Shown here: piece after piece, positions 8,462 through 18,073 of the stretch
Layout of the letters: every line of letters begins with the position of its first letter
Position numbering within the stretch: position 1 is the first letter of the stretch
Assembly (NCBI GenBank): GCA_020636375.1
Contig: JACJXZ010000020.1
Coordinates: forward strand, 62,001 to 126,000
DNA length: 64,000 bases
Direction of reading: 5' to 3'
Source: Lewinellaceae bacterium
GTDB taxonomy: Bacteria; Bacteroidota; Bacteroidia; Chitinophagales; Saprospiraceae
Made by a program: the position numbers and the translations under genes
The notes under the pieces: generated by a model
The model's database searches: none
What the model saw: the letters and a program-made list of their open reading frames with translations, nothing else
What the model was told of the DNA's origin: nothing

Positions 8462-8485
8462 ACGCACCACCTGAAGGTGGTACGT
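8462..8485 (-). terminator. Hairpin after the giant outer-membrane protein gene
   Basis: ACCACCT and AGGTGGT form a tight hairpin bounded by ACG...CGT, 5 bp after the stop codon at 8490. The T-tract on the minus strand is weak (TATTTACG). The 8257-8461 stretch holds only a small inverted repeat (CTGGACATTTG at 8281 and its complement near 8334). Confidence 0.5.
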
Positions 8486-8489
8486 CCAA

Positions 8490-11400
8490 TCAGAAATTGG
8501 CCGCCACCTGCGCCCGCCCCGTATGCACCACCCGCGCCTCCCCTGTCTTCCGCCCTTCGTAGCTGATGCGCAGCTGGATGTTGCGGGACAATTGCTGGTC
8601 CAGGCTAAGGTTCCAGAGGAAATTCTGGCCGCGCTGCAGGCCGTTAAGCATCGCGAAGCCGACCGGCGAGTTGGGGTTGCCCTCGAATTTGACCTGCACG
8701 TAAGAAATTTTCAGTTGTATGGTGCTTTTGGTGGAGCGGTTGTAGCGGGCGTCCAGGTTGAAGTCGTGGCTGCGGGCGGACTCGCCGCCCAGGCCCGGGG
8801 TATTTTCATCCAGTTGCAACTGGTACTTCAGCGTCGACCGGAAGTTTTTGCCGGGCAGGAAGGATAATTCCGGGGAGAGCTTCAGCGACCCGATGAGATA
8901 GTCTTTGTTGTTGAAGAACTCCGAGTCGCTGGCGCGCTGCCCCCGGGTGAGCGACAGGCGGGTGCTCCAGGTGCGGGTGATGTTCCAGCGCCCCTGCAGG
9001 TACTGCTCGCTGTTGCGGCGGGATTCGAAGCCGGAGGTCTGCACGAACTTGTTGCGGTTGTCGGTCATGCCGAGCTGAATATCGAAAACGGGGTCGCCCT
9101 GGTTAAAAAAGAGGGCATTGCGGATGTTGGAGGTGACGGCCACCAGGGCAGTGTCCGCCACGTCGAGCTGGAAGGGGTTGTAGGGGGTAACGCCTTCCGC
9201 TTTCTGGGTCTTCCGTTTGATGCTGAGGTTGGAAATCGTAGACAGCCGGCCGAGGAAGCCGCGCAGGCCTTCCGGGCTGGGCCAGATGATTTTGGGGTTG
9301 AGGCGCAGGCTCTGGTTGAGGCTGACGTTGTCGGTGCGGATAAAATCGTCGGTGACGGCAGTGACGCGCACGTAGTCGGCCAGGTCCTGGAAAGGGGCCA
9401 CTTCCATCTCGTTGGGCTGGATGATGCCGTCGTTGTTATAAAGCGAATCCAGCCAGATGTAAGCGCCTTCGCCGGGGTTGACCCGCACGTAGGTGAACTC
9501 CACCTTGGGTTCCTGCCCGGAGCCGATCTCATAAGTTGTAGCCGACTGGACGACGCCCTTGATCAGGTTCAGGGTGAGGTCGGAGCGGCCCAGGAAGGCC
9601 TCTCCCGGTTCCTGGTTAGTGCTGCCCGGTTTGTCGATCTCCAGTTGGCGGTAGGTCAGGTTGCCGGCCAGTTGCATGCGGTTGTATTTCCCGCGCAGCT
9701 GCCAGCTGCCGTTGACGTTGGCCTCGGTGGCGCTGGCGCTGGTTTCGAAGGCGTCGGCCGCCGGGGCGTAGTCGATGCGCCGGCTGAAGCTGGCGCCGTA
9801 CTTGTATTTTTCCTGGGATTGGTTTTCGGCGAAGAAGCGGTAGCGGTTGTAATAGAAACTGGTAGCCAGGAGCGTATCCGCGCCATCGGCAAAACGGCTG
9901 CTTTTTTCCTGTTCGCCGTAAGCGCCGATGCGCAGGCCGCCCAGTTGGGGGAACGTGCGGGCGATGGTGCCGCGGGGCCGCAGGAAACGGGTGCGCTGCC
10001 CCTGGTTTTCCGTCTGCAGCAGGCTGCCGTCGAGGTCGGCTTCCCAGTTGCGGGCGAGGCTGCGCAGGCGCAGCTGGTGGCGCGTGCCGGCGTAGAGGGT
10101 GTCGCGCAGGAAGCCGCTGAAGCCATAGGTGAGGCTACCCAGGCCGGCCTTTCGCAGGCTCAGCCCCCCGCGGCCGATCTGCTCCCGGGCCCGCTGCACC
10201 TGCCCGACGCCCTGAATGTTGGCCAGGTTCCAGTCGCGCAGGAATTCCGGGTTGCGGTAGGGGTTGAGGGGTTCGAAGTTTTCGTGGACGAACTCGTAGC
10301 TCAGGTCGGAGGCCAGCTGCCAGCCGCTGCTGTCCCGCCCCAGCTCAAAAGTGCGGTTGAATTCGGCGAAGGCGGCCAGGCCCAGGTCGTCGCCGCTGTC
10401 GAGGCTGGAGAACCGGTTGAGGTCGTTGCGGCTGAAGGCCACCTCGGTGGTGATGCCCGAATTTTTGGAGAGGGCGTAGCGCCCGCCCAGGGTGAGCATT
10501 TGCTGCTGGCGGGGCGCCACGAGTTGCACCACCGGCTCGTAGTCGCCCAGGGGGCGGCAGCCGGGGCCGAGGCCTACCCACCGGTAGACGCGCTCGTTGG
10601 CGGCCTGTTCCTGGTCGAGCACGTACTGGCCGTTTCCGGAGCCGACGAAGGAGAACGTAGCGGTGTAGCGGGCGCTGTCTTCATTGGTGGCAAACACCAG
10701 GTACCGGAAGAGGCTATCCGGCGGGCCGCAGGGCAGGATGGTATCCGCCAGTTTGTAGGCCACGCGGTAGGGGACGAACTCTTCGAGGGTGTCGATGCTG
10801 GGGGACAGGGCGTTGCTGAGGTCGTCGCCGGCCAGGCTGAGGATGCGCTTCTGCTGGTTGTCCAGCCCCAGTTCGCCGGTAGCGTTCTTGCTGTCCTGCT
10901 GGTTGAAAAAGTTGAGGTCCAGGCGCAGTTTGCCGCGCTCGTAGGCCGTGCCGGCGGCATAGAGGGAGCGCACGTAGCTCTGGTCGGAGTATTCGAACTC
11001 CACGGCAATGCGGCTGTCTTTGGTGATGAATCGCTTGTTGGTGAAGGTGACCTCGCCGCGGTTGTAGTCGATGATATAATCCTCCTCCAGCCCGCGGGAT
11101 AGCAGTTCGCCGTCGAGGAAGACCTTCTCGGTGCCGGACAGCACGATGATGAACCGTTCTCCTTCCGCCCCCCGCAGCTTGTAGGGCCCCTGGTTGCCTT
11201 CGATGGCGGGGATGAGGTTGCGGGTGAACTGCCCCCGGGAGATGGCGATGCTGCCGGTGCTGCTGAGTTCCCCTTTACCCAGCTGCGTTGCGTTGCTGAA
11301 GGTGGCGCCCTGTAGTTTTTTAAAGTAGTTCATAAAGTAGCTGTTGGGCCGTTGCAGCTCATAGTCGCCGGCGGTGAGGCGGTTGTTGTCTTTTTTCAGC

Positions 11401-12047
11401 TGGATGAAGATGCGGTCGAACTCGCGCAACTGCTGCGTATTGCCTTCCGGCTGGAGGGGGATGTTCTCGTCGGTGATGGCGGCGAGAATCTCCACGCCTT
11501 CCCCCAGTTCTCCGGCCAGTTGCAGGTTGAAACTGGAGTTGAGCACCAGGTCCTGGTTGTTGCCGAAAGAGATGCCTCGGGTGAAGCTGCCGTTGTAGTC
11601 GAGCCCTTTGAAGTCGAGCAGGGCCTCGTCCCTTTGTTCGTAAGGGTTGTAGGCGATGCCGATGAGGCCGTCTTCCCGGAGGGCGGCCCGGCTGGTGTCG
11701 AGGTGGAAAAAGCGCCGGCTGAGCCGGAAGGGAAGCACGCGGTACCGGGCGCGCAGGCTGTCCAGCTGAAGCGCCGGCGGCCGGAGCCGGAGCAGGTTGT
11801 CTTCCAGGGTGTAGAACGATGTATCCAGTTCAACGCCGCTGCCTGCATCCCAAAGCTGGAGGGAGGAAGAGGAGATGCTCAGGCTGTCCAGGACGATGGC
11901 CTCCGGCTGCGGGCGGAAAAGGCGCTCCCGGCGGTTGTCGGGCAGGGGAGACTGGCCCTGCAGCCGGGCAGCCAGGGGGAGGAGCAGCATTGATATGTAT
12001 AGCCCGGTTATTCTCAAATCGTATTCATCGGTAGTTTTATGCCACAA
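8490..12047 (-). CDS. Giant putative outer-membrane beta-barrel / surface protein
   Basis: 1185 residues. A hydrophobic segment (ITGLYISMLLLPLAARLQGQ) near residues 13-32 looks like a signal peptide. The rest alternates short hydrophobic and aromatic strands with Arg/Asp-rich turns, ends RAQVAANF, and has no T9SS tail, all consistent with a large beta-barrel. Segments such as FDRIFIQLKKDNNRLTAGDY and DYIIDYNRGEVTFTNKRFIT are typical of an uncharacterised Bacteroidota surface family. I cannot name a function. Start choice is uncertain: ATG 12047, TTG 12017 (gives MRITGLYIS...) or ATG 11990. A TACCTTTG -7 match at 12061-12068 would leave almost no leader for 12047, favouring the internal starts. 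Confidence 0.75.
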   Translation of the reverse strand: MWHKTTDEYDLRITGLYISMLLLPLAARLQGQSPLPDNRRERLFRPQPEAIVLDSLSISSSSLQLWDAGSGVELDTSFYTLEDNLLRLRPPALQLDSLRARYRVLPFRLSRRFFHLDTSRAALREDGLIGIAYNPYEQRDEALLDFKGLDYNGSFTRGISFGNNQDLVLNSSFNLQLAGELGEGVEILAAITDENIPLQPEGNTQQLREFDRIFIQLKKDNNRLTAGDYELQRPNSYFMNYFKKLQGATFSNATQLGKGELSSTGSIAISRGQFTRNLIPAIEGNQGPYKLRGAEGERFIIVLSGTEKVFLDGELLSRGLEEDYIIDYNRGEVTFTNKRFITKDSRIAVEFEYSDQSYVRSLYAAGTAYERGKLRLDLNFFNQQDSKNATGELGLDNQQKRILSLAGDDLSNALSPSIDTLEEFVPYRVAYKLADTILPCGPPDSLFRYLVFATNEDSARYTATFSFVGSGNGQYVLDQEQAANERVYRWVGLGPGCRPLGDYEPVVQLVAPRQQQMLTLGGRYALSKNSGITTEVAFSRNDLNRFSSLDSGDDLGLAAFAEFNRTFELGRDSSGWQLASDLSYEFVHENFEPLNPYRNPEFLRDWNLANIQGVGQVQRAREQIGRGGLSLRKAGLGSLTYGFSGFLRDTLYAGTRHQLRLRSLARNWEADLDGSLLQTENQGQRTRFLRPRGTIARTFPQLGGLRIGAYGEQEKSSRFADGADTLLATSFYYNRYRFFAENQSQEKYKYGASFSRRIDYAPAADAFETSASATEANVNGSWQLRGKYNRMQLAGNLTYRQLEIDKPGSTNQEPGEAFLGRSDLTLNLIKGVVQSATTYEIGSGQEPKVEFTYVRVNPGEGAYIWLDSLYNNDGIIQPNEMEVAPFQDLADYVRVTAVTDDFIRTDNVSLNQSLRLNPKIIWPSPEGLRGFLGRLSTISNLSIKRKTQKAEGVTPYNPFQLDVADTALVAVTSNIRNALFFNQGDPVFDIQLGMTDNRNKFVQTSGFESRRNSEQYLQGRWNITRTWSTRLSLTRGQRASDSEFFNNKDYLIGSLKLSPELSFLPGKNFRSTLKYQLQLDENTPGLGGESARSHDFNLDARYNRSTKSTIQLKISYVQVKFEGNPNSPVGFAMLNGLQRGQNFLWNLSLDQQLSRNIQLRISYEGRKTGEARVVHTGRAQVAANF

Positions 12048-12277
12048 TGACTCCAGGGCACAAAGGTATCACTAAGACTTCGTGTAGCCTTCGTGTCTTT
12101 GTGGCAATAACGGCCTGGACCCCATTTAAAAGGAACCCATCTTTGTCTTTGAAAACGCGAAAAGGGAAGGTAAGGTATTTGGCATAATTGTTCGGAGCGC
12201 AATCAGGCGGACAGGTTAGAGCGGTTGATCCTGTCTATCAAAACGGTAAGCCCTGTTCATATCCCGTCTGCCCCAAA

Positions 12278-12775
12278 GCGCCATGCCCCCAAATCCTGTC
12301 CATCCTGTCCATCCTGTCTTCCAATAAAAGCGCCATGCCCCCAAATCCTGTCTATCCTGTCCATCCTGTCTTCCAACAAAAGCGCCATGCCCCCAAATCC
12401 TGTCCATCCTGTCCATCCTGTCTTCCAATAAAAGCGCCATGTCCCCAAATCCTGTCCATCCTGTCCATCCTGTCTTACAACAAAAGCGCCATGCCCCCAA
12501 ATCCTGTCTATCCTGTCCATCCTGTCTTCCAATAAAAGCGCCATGCCCCAAATCCTGTCCATCCTGTCCATCCTGTCTTCCAATAAAAGCGCCATGCCCC
12601 CAAATCCTGTCCATCCTGTCCATCCTGTCTTCCAATAAAAGCGCCATGCCCCCAAATCCTGTCCATCCTGTCCATCCTGTCTTCCAATAAAAGCGCCATG
12701 CCCCCAAATCCTGTCTATCCTGTCCATCCTGTCTTCCAACAAAAGCGCCATGCCCCCAAATCCTGTCCATCCCGT
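12278..12775. repeat. 52-bp tandem repeat array, about 10 units
   Basis: Units start at 12278, 12330, 12382, 12434, 12486, 12538, 12589, 12641, 12693 and 12745 (last one partial). The period is 52 bp, with one 51-bp unit at 12538. Each unit has GCGCCATGCCCCCAAAT, then three copies of a CCATCCTGT-type nonamer, then CTTCCAAYAAAA. Units differ only by single substitutions (CCATCC or CTATCC; AATAAAA or AACAAAA). There are no unique spacers, so it is not CRISPR. Since 52 is not a multiple of 3 and few stops occur, several frames are open by chance. Confidence 0.95.
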
Positions 12776-12798
12776 CTGGTTTCACACAATCCTCGTAC

Positions 12799-12834
12799 AA
12801 AAAAACAGAAAGGGCAACACCTGGTTGCCCTTTC
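12799..12834 (-). terminator. Minus-strand intrinsic terminator with no gene upstream of it
   Basis: GAAAGGGCAAC (12808-12818) pairs with GTTGCCCTTTC (12824-12834); on the minus strand the stem is followed by TGTTTTTTTG. No minus-strand gene lies to its right, as the peroxidase gene reads away from it, so it would end transcription entering from 12840-13340. That stretch has no recognisable gene apart from a small inverted repeat (TGTTGGCTGTTGAGTG near 12857 against the CACTCAACATTCAACA at 12903). Confidence 0.6.
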
Positions 12835-13132
12835 CGCAAGAAATCACCCGACTGTTGTGTTGGCTGTTGAGTGACAGGCACTCTAGCCAGATCACTCATC
12901 AGCACTCAACATTCAACACTTTTGACGTTAAAAGGCCGTAAAAGTATTGCTTCAGGCCTGTAATTTAAGACAAATTAACATTTCGGGCAGGAGGTTGGCC
13001 AAAAAATAGCATAATTTTTACTTTTGCCGGGCCGAAGGATTGACCGCTGGGCGGGTTTGGTTGCAGGCCTGTGGCCTTATATTTATAAAAAATTTAATCC
13101 GGAGCATCTTACATAAATATTTGACTTTTCCT

Positions 13133-13140
13133 TAAATTTG
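13133..13140 (+). promoter_or_regulatory. Possible -7 element (TAAATTTG) for the peroxidase gene
   Basis: Matches the Bacteroidota consensus TAnnTTTG. No clear TTG -33 element is at the expected distance, and the leader would be about 205 nt, so this is tentative. Confidence 0.35.
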
Positions 13141-13352
13141 TCCGTGCTGAGGCTATTCCCTTTCAAAACAGAAACATCGGGCTGATCAGAGAGTCCCCCT
13201 TCATCTCCCTGAAGCCCCTGGTTACATACCCTTAAAAAATTCGGATCAACTGTTTAAGAAACCTAACCGGTTACGGCAACAACAGCATTGTTTTTGGCTA
13301 ACCGGCTTGGATTTGCTATACTATTATGCCCATGAGCTAAAAAAAAACGCTT

Positions 13353-16241
13353 ATGCAAAGACGACCTTTACTCTTCATCTTCTTTGTTTCCACTGCGCTT
13401 CTCGCCGCTGCTCAAACGGTAGATGTGCAAAACTACCGCACCATTGACGGTAGCCAGAACAATCCGGCCAATCCGGGTTGGGGAGCGGCAGGGGAAAACC
13501 TGCGCCAGTTTACCGGAGTGGCGTACGCCAACTATATCGACGAGCCTGCCGGGCAGGGCCGGCCCAACCCCCGGGAAATCAGCAACCGCATCTTCGCGCA
13601 GGACGGGTTGCTCAACGACCCGATGAACCTCAGCGATTTCTGCTGGGTGTGGGGGCAGTTTATTGACCACGACCTCGGCCTGACCCCTGATGGCACCGAA
13701 GACGCCAGCATCCCCGTGCCGGAGGGCGACCCCTGGTTCGACCCCTTCAATACCGGGCAGATGAGAATACCGATGGCGCGCAACTTGTTCGACCCCAGCA
13801 CCGGGACGAACATATTCAACCCGCGCCGCCATCCCAACCTGATCACAGCTTTCGTCGACGGGTCGGGAGTCTATGGCTCCGACGAGCACCGCGCCAACTG
13901 GCTGCGCACCTTCTCCGGGGGCAGGCTGAAAACATCGGCCGGCAACCTGCCGCCCTTCAATACCTTCAATGGAGAGCGCAATACGCCGATCGACCCCAAC
14001 GCCCCGCATATGGACAACCCTGTGGGCCTGAGCGACAAGTTCTTCGTTGCCGGCGATGTCCGCGCCAATGAAAACCCGCTGCTGCTGGGCTTTCACACCC
14101 TATTCGTGCGCGAACACAACCGCCTGTGCGGCGAGCTGGAGCAGCAACATCCCGACTGGACGGACGAGCAGCTCTACCAGCACGCCCGCAAGATCGTCGG
14201 CGGCCTTATCCAGTCCGTCGTATACAATGAATGGCTGCCGGCCATGGGCATCACCCTGCCGGCTTATACCGGCTACAAGCCCAACGTCAATCCGCAGCTG
14301 ATGAACGTATTCACCGCCGCCGCCTTCCGCCTCGGCCACACCCTGCTCAACGGCCGGCTGATGCGCGTGGACAACGACGGCAACGAAAGGCCGGAAGGCC
14401 ATATGATGCTGCGCGACGCCTTCTTCAACCCTTTCCCCGTCATCGACATGGGCATTGAACCGTTTATCAAAGGAATGGCCATGCAGACCCAACAGAGCTT
14501 CGACTCCAAGGTGATCGATGACGTGCGCAATTTCCTCTTCGGCCCTCCGGGCGCCGGCGGCCTCGACCTGGCCTCCATCAACATCAACCGGGGGCGGGAG
14601 CGCGGGCTGCCCGATTACAACAGCATCCGCCAGTCGTTTGGCCTGCAGCGCTATACCTTTTTCCAGCAGATCAACCCCAACCAGAATGTCTACCTCACGC
14701 TCCTGACCATGTACCGGGACATTAACGAGGTAGATCCCTGGGTCGGCATGCTGGCCGAACAGCGCATGCCGGGCGCCCTCTTCGGGCCCACCGTCATGAA
14801 GATCATGGAGGTGCAGTTTGCCGCCCTGCGCGACGGAGACCGCTTCTTCTACGAGGTCGACCCCGTCCTCTCCCCCGAAGAGAAAGCAGCGATCCGCCAT
14901 ACCACCATGCACGATATCATCATGCGCAATACCGGCATCACCCTGATGCAGGACAAGGTGTTCGAGGCAATGCCGCATGAGGAAATCTGTGATAACATGA
15001 CCGCCGATGTGGCCGGCAACATCTTCACAGAAACCGGCCTGCCGGTGCCGGACGTATCGGTGCGCGTGCTGAGTGACAACAACGCGCAGGAACTGCTCTC
15101 CGGCCAGGACGGCGATTTCTACTTCGTCGACGTGCCCGCCTGTAACGTCAACGGCATCGACCTGACAAGGGATAACGATATAACCAACGGCGTTTCCACC
15201 GCCGACCTGGTGTTTATCCAGCAGCATATCCTGGGCATCCAAACCCTGGACAGCCCCTACAAGATCATCGCCGCCGATGCCGACCGCAACGGCGCGGTGA
15301 CCGCCCTGGACCAGATCTACATCCGGAAGGTAATCCTGGGGACCGCCACCGCTTTCCCCAACAACAGCTCCTGGCGTTTCGTCCGGGCCGATTACGAATT
15401 CCAGACGGAGAACCCGCTGACGGAGGATTTCCCCGAGACGGTTACGCTGGATGATATCCTGTCCAATGATATGAATATCAATTTCATCGCCGTTAAGGTC
15501 GGCGATGTGACCGGCAACGTGGACCCGGGCAACACCCAGAACCGCGTAGCGCCGCGCGCCGTGCTGGCCTTTGAAGTGGACGACATGGAACTGCAGGCGG
15601 GCGAAACCTACAATATCGCCTTTGTGTCCGGCGCCTTTGACGGCGTTCGCGGTTATCAGTTCGGCCTCGACTACGACGAGCTGGCACTTGAATTCGAAGG
15701 CATGATGCCGGGCAGCCTGTCCGGCTTGTCCGAAGAGAACTTCGGCGTCTTTGCCCGGGAAGGCATGGTGACCACCAGCTGGTTTAAAACCGGGCACTTC
15801 GAAACGGCGCCGGGAGAGCCGCTGTTCTACCTGAGCTTCCGCGCCCGCCGCAACGTGCAGCTGAGCGAAGCCCTGGCGCTGAGCGACAGCAAGACCAGGG
15901 GCGAGGCCTATGATACTTATCTGGAACCGATGGGCGTAACCCTGGCATTCAACGCTGCCGGCAATGCGCCGGAGGAAAGCGCTTTTGCCTTGTACCAAAA
16001 CCGCCCGAACCCCTTCGTCAGCACGACGGCCATCCCGTTTGACATGCCGGCGGAAGGCTGGGCGCAGCTCACCGTTTTCGATGTGGCCGGAAAAGCCCTG
16101 CTGGTGAGAGAAGGCAATTTCAGCGCCGGCTATAATGAATGGCAGCTCAGCCGAAACGAGATCAGCGCGAACGGCCTGCTCTACTATCGCGTGGAGACGG
16201 AAAATGCTACGGCAACGCTGCGGATGATCGTTGCGGAATAG
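13353..16241 (+). CDS. Secreted animal-type haem peroxidase with dockerin-like module and T9SS tail
   Basis: 962 residues. Signal peptide at 1-20 (ends LLAAAQ). Residues about 25-550 form an An_peroxidase domain: distal His106 in WGQFIDHDLG, Arg237 and Glu240 in GDVRANENP, proximal His329 in AAAFRLGHTL. These enzymes use H2O2 to oxidise halides or organics, and bacterial ones are usually exported. Residues about 570-720 hold a carboxypeptidase-regulatory-like strand unit and two dockerin-like calcium loops (DNDITNGVSTADLVFIQQH; DADRNGAVTALDQIYIRK). A cohesin-like segment and a T9SS type A sorting domain (ALYQNRPNPF onward) end the protein, so surface display or secretion is expected. A similar dockerin block occurs in the protein at 60292. 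Confidence 0.92.
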   Translation: MQRRPLLFIFFVSTALLAAAQTVDVQNYRTIDGSQNNPANPGWGAAGENLRQFTGVAYANYIDEPAGQGRPNPREISNRIFAQDGLLNDPMNLSDFCWVWGQFIDHDLGLTPDGTEDASIPVPEGDPWFDPFNTGQMRIPMARNLFDPSTGTNIFNPRRHPNLITAFVDGSGVYGSDEHRANWLRTFSGGRLKTSAGNLPPFNTFNGERNTPIDPNAPHMDNPVGLSDKFFVAGDVRANENPLLLGFHTLFVREHNRLCGELEQQHPDWTDEQLYQHARKIVGGLIQSVVYNEWLPAMGITLPAYTGYKPNVNPQLMNVFTAAAFRLGHTLLNGRLMRVDNDGNERPEGHMMLRDAFFNPFPVIDMGIEPFIKGMAMQTQQSFDSKVIDDVRNFLFGPPGAGGLDLASININRGRERGLPDYNSIRQSFGLQRYTFFQQINPNQNVYLTLLTMYRDINEVDPWVGMLAEQRMPGALFGPTVMKIMEVQFAALRDGDRFFYEVDPVLSPEEKAAIRHTTMHDIIMRNTGITLMQDKVFEAMPHEEICDNMTADVAGNIFTETGLPVPDVSVRVLSDNNAQELLSGQDGDFYFVDVPACNVNGIDLTRDNDITNGVSTADLVFIQQHILGIQTLDSPYKIIAADADRNGAVTALDQIYIRKVILGTATAFPNNSSWRFVRADYEFQTENPLTEDFPETVTLDDILSNDMNINFIAVKVGDVTGNVDPGNTQNRVAPRAVLAFEVDDMELQAGETYNIAFVSGAFDGVRGYQFGLDYDELALEFEGMMPGSLSGLSEENFGVFAREGMVTTSWFKTGHFETAPGEPLFYLSFRARRNVQLSEALALSDSKTRGEAYDTYLEPMGVTLAFNAAGNAPEESAFALYQNRPNPFVSTTAIPFDMPAEGWAQLTVFDVAGKALLVREGNFSAGYNEWQLSRNEISANGLLYYRVETENATATLRMIVAE

Positions 16242-16270
16242 ATGAAAACTTTTGATTAGTGAATTATTTT

Positions 16271-16309
16271 AAAAAGCCGGAACGGATTCCACCGTTCCGG
16301 CTTTTCTTT
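16271..16309 (+). terminator. Intrinsic terminator after the peroxidase gene
   Basis: AAAAGCCGGAACGG pairs with CCGTTCCGGCTTTT and is followed by CTTT. The A-tract on the other side lets it work for the convergent amidase gene too. Confidence 0.88.
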
Positions 16310-16310
16310 G

Positions 16311-16336
16311 GACGGGCTGCTTTTAAGCGGCCCGTA
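16311..16336. repeat. Recurrent 3' palindrome, copy 2
   Basis: GACGGGCTGC and GCGGCCCGT flank TTTTAA. It sits between the convergent peroxidase and amidase genes; related copies are at 4500 and 46306. Confidence 0.65.
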
Positions 16337-16344
16337 TACTTCCA

Positions 16345-17982
16345 CTATAACCCCTCCGGATGTTTCCGGTGAAAATCCGTATTCGCCTGATAGAGCGCCG
16401 CCAGTTTCAGCACGTCCGCCTCGCCGAACAGTTGCCCGCAGAAGGTGATGCTCGTCGGCAGCCCGTCGATGAAGCCGTTGGGCAGCGACACGCAGGGGTG
16501 GCCGGTGAGGTTGGTGCGCAGCAGGTTGGCGCCCGCCCAGGAAGGAGCGAGGAAGACATCAAACTCCCTTAGCGCCCGGTGAGTTTCTTCGATCAGCCGG
16601 GTACGCAGGCGGTTGGCCTGAATGTACTCTACCGCCGGAATAAAGCGCGCCTGCCGGAAGACGTTGGGCCAGGCATTTTGGATTTGCCGCACCAGCAAAT
16701 CGTCCTTTCCGGAGCGGGTCAGTTCATCAAAGGCAGCGGCAGCCTCGGCGCTGAGCACGAAGCCGATATCCGGCACTTCCGGCAGTTCGATGGCAATGGG
16801 GGCGATGCCCAGCTTCCGCAGTTTGGCCAGCGCCAGGCTGTCTTGCTCTTTGAACGGGTAATCGCCGCCAAAGTCGCCTTTCAGGTATCCCACCCGTAGT
16901 TTTCTGGCATCAGTCTTCTGGTTGTAGTTGAAGGCGGCGGCAACGGTCGTGGGGTCGCGCTCGTCCTGCCCGCGAATGGCCTCGAAGACGATGGCGCAGT
17001 CTTCCGCCGTGCGGCAGATGGGCCCGATCTTGTCCATACTCCAGCTCAGCGCCATGGCACCGTGGCGGCTGACGCGGCCGAAGGTAGGCCGCAGGCCGGT
17101 CACGCCGCAAACGGTCGAAGGGGAAACGATGGATCCCCAGGTCTCGGTACCGATCGCAAAGGGTACCAGGCCGGCTGATACCGCCGATGCCGAGCCGGCG
17201 GAAGAGCCGCTGGACCCTTGCTCCGGATTCCAGGGGTTGCGGGTTTGGCCGCCGTACCACACGTCTCCCCAGGCCAGCGCGCCCAGGGTGAGCTTGGCCA
17301 CTAGCACCGCGCCGGCGGCTTCCAGCTTTTCGATCACCGCCGCGTCGTAGTTCAGCATCTGGTCTTTATAGGGCATGGCGCCCCAGGTCGTTTTATAGTC
17401 CCGGGTGGCCAGCAGGTCCTTGGCACCAAAGGGGATGCCGTGCAGGGGGCCGCGGTACCGGCCCTGGGCCAGCTCTTCGTCCATCTGCCGGGCCTGCGCC
17501 AGGGCGCGTTCTCTGGTCAGGGTGATGACGCAGTGAAGGGTAGGGTCGTGCTTTTCCAGCCGCTCCAGGAAAAGCTCCGTCAACTCCATGGAGCTGACCT
17601 GCCCGCTTTTGACCAGGGCAGACAGTTGGGTGACGGAGTAGAACGCCAGGCCGTTCAGGTCTTTGGGCCGGCTTACAGCCCCGGGAATATCGAAATACAG
17701 GGCCTCCTGCCGGGTATCGGGCACCAGGCCCCGGGGCAGGGGGTTGAACTGCAGGGCAGGCGCCAGCTCGTTCGGAATGTCCTGCCCCCGGATAGAGGCA
17801 TAACTGCTGAGCTGTTCCTCCAGGCCGGGCAGCATGCTGTCGATCTCGGCCACCGTCATTTCCAGGCCGATGAGGCGGGCGGCCTGCTGCACCGTAGCCC
17901 GGTCGACGGGCGCGCGCAGAAAGGTGAAGCTGAGCAGGGCACCGAGTGCCAGGCCGAGGAAAAGGTGGAGTGTTTTTTTCAT
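16345..17982 (-). CDS. Secreted amidase (amidase-signature family)
   Basis: 545 residues from MKKTLHLFLGLALGALLSF, a signal peptide or membrane anchor; an ATG 21 bp upstream gives a less likely MHSKTGH extension. The amidase-signature Ser-cisSer-Lys triad is visible: catalytic Lys in IPFGAKDLLA, and the two Ser in the Gly/Ser-rich loop GSSGSSAGSASAVSAG with the following GTETWGSIVSPS. Family members hydrolyse amide bonds in diverse substrates; the substrate here is unknown, and the leader places it in the envelope. It is convergent with the peroxidase gene and has no obvious operon partner. Confidence 0.9.
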   Translation of the reverse strand: MKKTLHLFLGLALGALLSFTFLRAPVDRATVQQAARLIGLEMTVAEIDSMLPGLEEQLSSYASIRGQDIPNELAPALQFNPLPRGLVPDTRQEALYFDIPGAVSRPKDLNGLAFYSVTQLSALVKSGQVSSMELTELFLERLEKHDPTLHCVITLTRERALAQARQMDEELAQGRYRGPLHGIPFGAKDLLATRDYKTTWGAMPYKDQMLNYDAAVIEKLEAAGAVLVAKLTLGALAWGDVWYGGQTRNPWNPEQGSSGSSAGSASAVSAGLVPFAIGTETWGSIVSPSTVCGVTGLRPTFGRVSRHGAMALSWSMDKIGPICRTAEDCAIVFEAIRGQDERDPTTVAAAFNYNQKTDARKLRVGYLKGDFGGDYPFKEQDSLALAKLRKLGIAPIAIELPEVPDIGFVLSAEAAAAFDELTRSGKDDLLVRQIQNAWPNVFRQARFIPAVEYIQANRLRTRLIEETHRALREFDVFLAPSWAGANLLRTNLTGHPCVSLPNGFIDGLPTSITFCGQLFGEADVLKLAALYQANTDFHRKHPEGL

Positions 17983-18073
17983 GTGTCCTGTTTTTGAATG
18001 CAATTTTCCGGGAAACTTGTCAAGTCTGCCGCTAATCAGTAAATGTTGTCAAACTTAATTGATAAAGTACTTA

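Noticed and set aside
9645..11102. 485-codon plus-strand frame opposite the giant outer-membrane gene
   Set aside because: Antisense shadow, low-complexity Val/Gly/Ala, no start context.
12278..12775. CRISPR array
   Set aside because: Units are directly adjacent and nearly identical with no unique spacers, and no cas gene is nearby.
12216..12905. Long minus-strand open frame (about 229 codons) and several others through the 52-bp array
   Set aside because: The frames exist only because the repeat lacks stops; with a 52-bp period the peptide rotates through three frames and has no start or context of its own.
14100..15998. 632-codon frame antisense to the peroxidase gene
   Set aside because: Composition is Val/His/Gln-rich as expected from the complement of the peroxidase; no recognisable domain.
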